This document shows, piece after piece, positions 26,148 to 35,995 of a stretch of DNA of 35,995 nucleotides. The notes below the pieces were generated by a model. The model did no database searches. It was not told the origin of the DNA and saw only the letters and a program-made list of their open reading frames with translations. The stretch is from Botryococcus braunii (taxonomy: Eukaryota > Chlorophyta > Trebouxiophyceae). The translations under genes and the position numbers were made by a program. The stretch is taken from contig KV908747.1 of assembly GCA_002005505.1 (NCBI GenBank), forward strand, positions 36,687-72,681, given 5' to 3'. Each line of letters opens with the position of its first letter. Within the stretch, counting starts at the first letter, position 1.

Positions 26148-26960
26148 ATGTTTCTTGGAATGGGCACAAGGCGGATGCTGAATTTTTACACTGCCGCTTT
26201 GAGAATTTACCGGGCTATAAAATTAGATTGCGTGAGCACATTCTCCAGTGGCTCTACAGGTCTTAAACATTTGCAAGGGCAGATAACAGTTGTACCTATG
26301 CCTCAACTTAGTCCATACATGTCATCTGGTAAAGTTGTGCACTGGATGAAGCTACCTGGAGACATAATCAGTACCTACGACGTGCTATTTGAATGTCAGA
26401 CGACCAACCTGGTGTGTCACCTTTCGGCAGTGCTTACCTCCCAGCCACAGTGTCTACAGGGCCAGGAACTGTCCATGGCTGACATATTGTTCATGCAGAA
26501 TGGTGTAAACTGTCTTCTGGCCATGGTGTTTGTGCTCAAGAAGGTAGGACTTGCGTGGAAGTGTACGTAGATGTCTATCAAGACAGTCCGTAGCTAATTT
26601 TAGTGTTATGCCTTTGCTCTTTGAAGATGAACAGCCATGTGGACCACCTTTTTTGAGCAAGTGGATGGTTGGCTGCAGTCGGAGGAAGCGTACCGTGTTG
26701 GTGATTTTGCGGGAGAGGTATCCATGTTGGTGGAAGCGCAGGACGAAGGGATCTTGGCCAGAGTCCTCGTGGCAGAAGGGCACGAAGTAGCTGTACACAC
26801 GCCTGTGGCCGTCATGTGTGAACACACAGAAGATGTTGCAGTCCTGTCTGACATTGATTTGTCGTCCCAAGAATCTGAGCAATGGCTCAAGTCAGCTAGG
26901 TCGATAACTTGGCAAGCGTACCTCAAACATCGTAGCGCGGGAGGAAAGGGCTGTGATTAG
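26148..26960 (+). CDS. Small lipoyl-like domain protein, probably organellar
   Basis: Two exons, 26148-26411 and 26679-26960, join in phase 0 (CTG|GTGTGT donor, GGCTGCAG acceptor), giving 181 aa. Residues 1-45 have many Arg/Lys and Ser/Thr and few acids, as in a mitochondrial presequence. Residues 46-135 read as one biotinyl/lipoyl domain: VPMPQLSPYMSSGKVVHWMK in exon 1, then after the junction YRVGDFAGEVSMLVEAQDEG and ILARVLVAEGHEVAVHTPVA. The usual lipoyl hairpin (E-T-D-K-A) reads C-Q-T-T-N-L, so the lysine position holds Asn87. No E3-binding or acyltransferase domain follows. The intron falls exactly at that hairpin. It is probably a structural or regulatory relative of 2-oxoacid dehydrogenase E2 subunits. 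More 3' exons are possible, since the C-terminal stop follows WQAYLKHRSAGGKGCD. Confidence 0.65.
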
Positions 26961-27195
26961 TACTGGAAGCATATAGAAGTTTGACTCATTGGGCTTCGCA
27001 GTTCCTCGATGCGAAACTGAGAAATGAGAGCGCAATGCGTGCTGTGGTGCATAAGCTTATGCTCAAGGTAAGAAGAAGGGGTCAACAGACATGAACGGCT
27101 CTACAGGATTGTCATGCATGGTTTGCCAGATGATTTCCTGGGTTGTGCTGTGATGAATTTAACAGCCATAACATATTATGCCAGATGTAAGGCAG
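26961..27195. other. Intergenic or 3' flank, no gene seen
   Basis: Mixed sequence after the lipoyl-like gene, with no recognisable feature. Confidence 0.4.
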
Positions 27196-27345
27196 ATCCC
27201 GTTGTGTGGCACTGCCGGGCTTGCGCTTGCCCAAAGTAAGGAGGTTATGTGGTACTGCTGGGCTTGAGTATGCCAAATGAGAGACAAGTACCGTTATGTG
27301 GTACTGCTAGGCTTGAGTGTGCCTGATCAGAGAAAGGTACAGGCA
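27196..27345. repeat. Tandem repeat of about 48 bp, three copies
   Basis: The word GTTATGTGGTACTGCTGGGC, followed by TTGAGTATGCC, recurs with variation (GTTGTGTGGCACTGCCGGGC; GTTATGTGGTACTGCTAGGC). Confidence 0.7.
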
Positions 27346-27640
27346 TGTGGGAAAGTGAGGTCTGCGTATGCCTGTTGTACCTTGTAAATTGCCCCAGACC
27401 CAGTCACTGAGTGTGCACCACAGTTGTTCACTCAAGGTTGGGTATACTTCTAAAAACGGCGAAGTTGCTAGGGACCCTGCCGTTACCAAAGTTCTGTATC
27501 ATTTTGTGCCACTCAGGCCATGTTGCCTCAACGACGTAAGTAACTCAGTGTTTGGCTTCACTTCTGGTTCCTGACCCCACTACCCCAAACCACAACTGCG
27601 CTTCCAGACGTGCAGTCACTTGGCGGCCCAACCACAAGGC
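27346..27640. other. Intergenic sequence, no gene seen
   Basis: Short frames only. Confidence 0.4.
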
Positions 27641-27641
27641 A

Positions 27642-30408
<2,767 letters not shown>

Positions 30409-30850
30409 TTAAACAGATGATGTACAAGTGTCGTGACTGTTCAGCAGTCGCACGCCTAGGCTCACGGATTCTGCGCTAGCAGAAGATGTATGTCGGGAAA
30501 ATGAAACCGAGCATCAATTCACACTTACACAATATGGAACGTTCAATTGATCATAAGATCCTCTTAAAAAGCTGTGATGAGGCAGACAAGGAAACCAGGG
30601 AGAACGCAGCGAGCAGCGACGGGAACCTCCTCCAGGCGGTACTGTCCTGCCACTACAGATCCGAATCTCTCTGCTTGGAAACGAAGCCATGGTGGCCAAA
30701 CCGTTGTCCAATTACTCCTCTGCTTAAGTTAAAATGATCCAAACAGATACCATCATCTTGTAATGTGTGGCTTCCTCGCGACACCGACCTTACCGTAGTA
30801 CGATCAAGGCAAAGGACTGGGCCTCGTGGCATCGCTTCTCTGCAGTGCGT
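30409..30850. promoter_or_regulatory. Divergent intergenic region between DJ-1/PfpI and JmjC genes
   Basis: 442 bp separate the two start codons, which point away from each other, so promoters and both 5' UTRs must lie here. I see no unambiguous TATA box or CpG-rich core. Shared (bidirectional) control is inferred from the arrangement only. Confidence 0.5.
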
Positions 30851-35203
<4,353 letters not shown>

Positions 35204-35995
35204 GGTGCTGCACTCTTACCACTCCCTCTGCCTCCACCACGCTGAGTGCATCGCTTTAAAATCCGCTGGTGATGATGGAGATGGTGATGGTGGCTTGGAG
35301 TGAACAGCGGCAGCATTTGGAAAGTTGCACGGCTTACTGTGCTTGAAGCGGGTTATGATGGTGGTGATGATGATGATAGCGTTGCTGGTGGCGATGTTGG
35401 TGATGATGGCGATGCTGGTGATGGTAACGATGATGATGACAATGGCGGTGGTGGTGATGGATGTTGATTGCGGTGATTCTGCTATGGTTGTTGTTTAATG
35501 GGGGGAAGTGTTAATGAGGGTGGGTTGATAAGAATGGGGGGATTTTGTCATTTGTGACTGGCACTGTGCAACATGGTGCTGCCGATGATTATCATGATAC
35601 AGATAAACGTACAAGAAATGCACATTAATTGTGTGTGAATGTGAAAAGAATTATGTATGAAATGGTAGATGTACCTGAAGATAATGATGATATACAAAAG
35701 CTGTGCAATAAATGTGTATGCAGCTATATGTACAGTTATAACATCATGTACATGTACTATTTTGTGTACATCTCATTCACAAAATGGTGCATGTACATGA
35801 TATGATAAATTTACATGACCAGAGCGAGGGGTGCTAAAGGCACATGAACAGAGCGAGGGTTGATAAATGCACATGAACATAGGGAGGGATGGTAAACGTG
35901 CTGGACAGAGCGAGGGATGATGAATGTACATTAACGAAGGGGGGGGGGGGGCGTGCAGAGATGGCGATGCGCATAGGGAGGCGGTCCTGAGCAGA
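35204..35995. repeat. 3' flank with (GAT/GGT)n and 32-bp tandem repeats
   Basis: About 35269-35470 is a GATGGT/GATGAT trinucleotide tract. About 35740-35800 holds inverted ATCATGTACATG arms. About 35811-35935 is a repeat of about 32 bp (AGAGCGAGGGNTGATAAATG then CACATGAAC) in four copies, followed by a G run at 35939-35951. No gene is seen unless the JmjC gene continues. Confidence 0.6.

Overview
The window is nuclear DNA of a eukaryote, most likely of the green lineage. Genes are split by GT-AG introns. Long AC/GT and AG/CT microsatellites are everywhere. The transposons are plant-type: a CACTA end with subterminal repeats, a Ty1/copia element, and a TRIM (terminal-repeat retrotransposon in miniature). 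One gene matches the plant JMJ31-type JmjC family, and a short interstitial TTTAGGG/TTAGGG tract is present. A large, repeat-rich streptophyte genome fits; the species cannot be fixed from sequence alone. There is one assembly gap (14567-14702).

Left half (1-16.2 kb): transposons. A MITE-like inverted-repeat unit (538-681) is followed by a complete 607-bp TRIM (736-1342, 5-bp target duplication CCAGA) whose LTRs carry tRNA-like Pol III A and B boxes. From 1812 to 16171 lies what reads as one about 14.4-kb CACTA (En/Spm-type) transposon. It has inverted CACTAGTGG termini, a TTT target duplication, and subterminal arrays of TTTTGGGA/TCCCAAAA motifs at both ends. Inside it sits a young Ty1/copia element (5334-11213) with 752-bp LTRs that look identical by eye, a TAAAG duplication, an intact protease-integrase-RT-RNase H reading frame, no recognisable gag, and a primer site matching the anticodon arm of initiator tRNA-Met. 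No transposase could be recognised in the CACTA interior.

Middle (16.2-18.5 kb): short inverted and tandem repeats, with no supportable gene.

Right half (18.5-36 kb): four spliced genes, reconstructed from splice sites and reading phase. They are a minus-strand coiled-coil/IQ-motif protein (18537 to about 24.5 kb or beyond), a plus-strand small protein with a lipoyl-like domain lacking the lipoylated lysine (26148-26960), a minus-strand DJ-1/PfpI protein of 200 aa (28572-30408) and a plus-strand JMJ31-like JmjC oxygenase (30851-35203). The last two are divergent, sharing a 442-bp intergenic region. Introns carry most of the microsatellites.

All exon models come from reading the sequence; no transcript evidence or database search was available.
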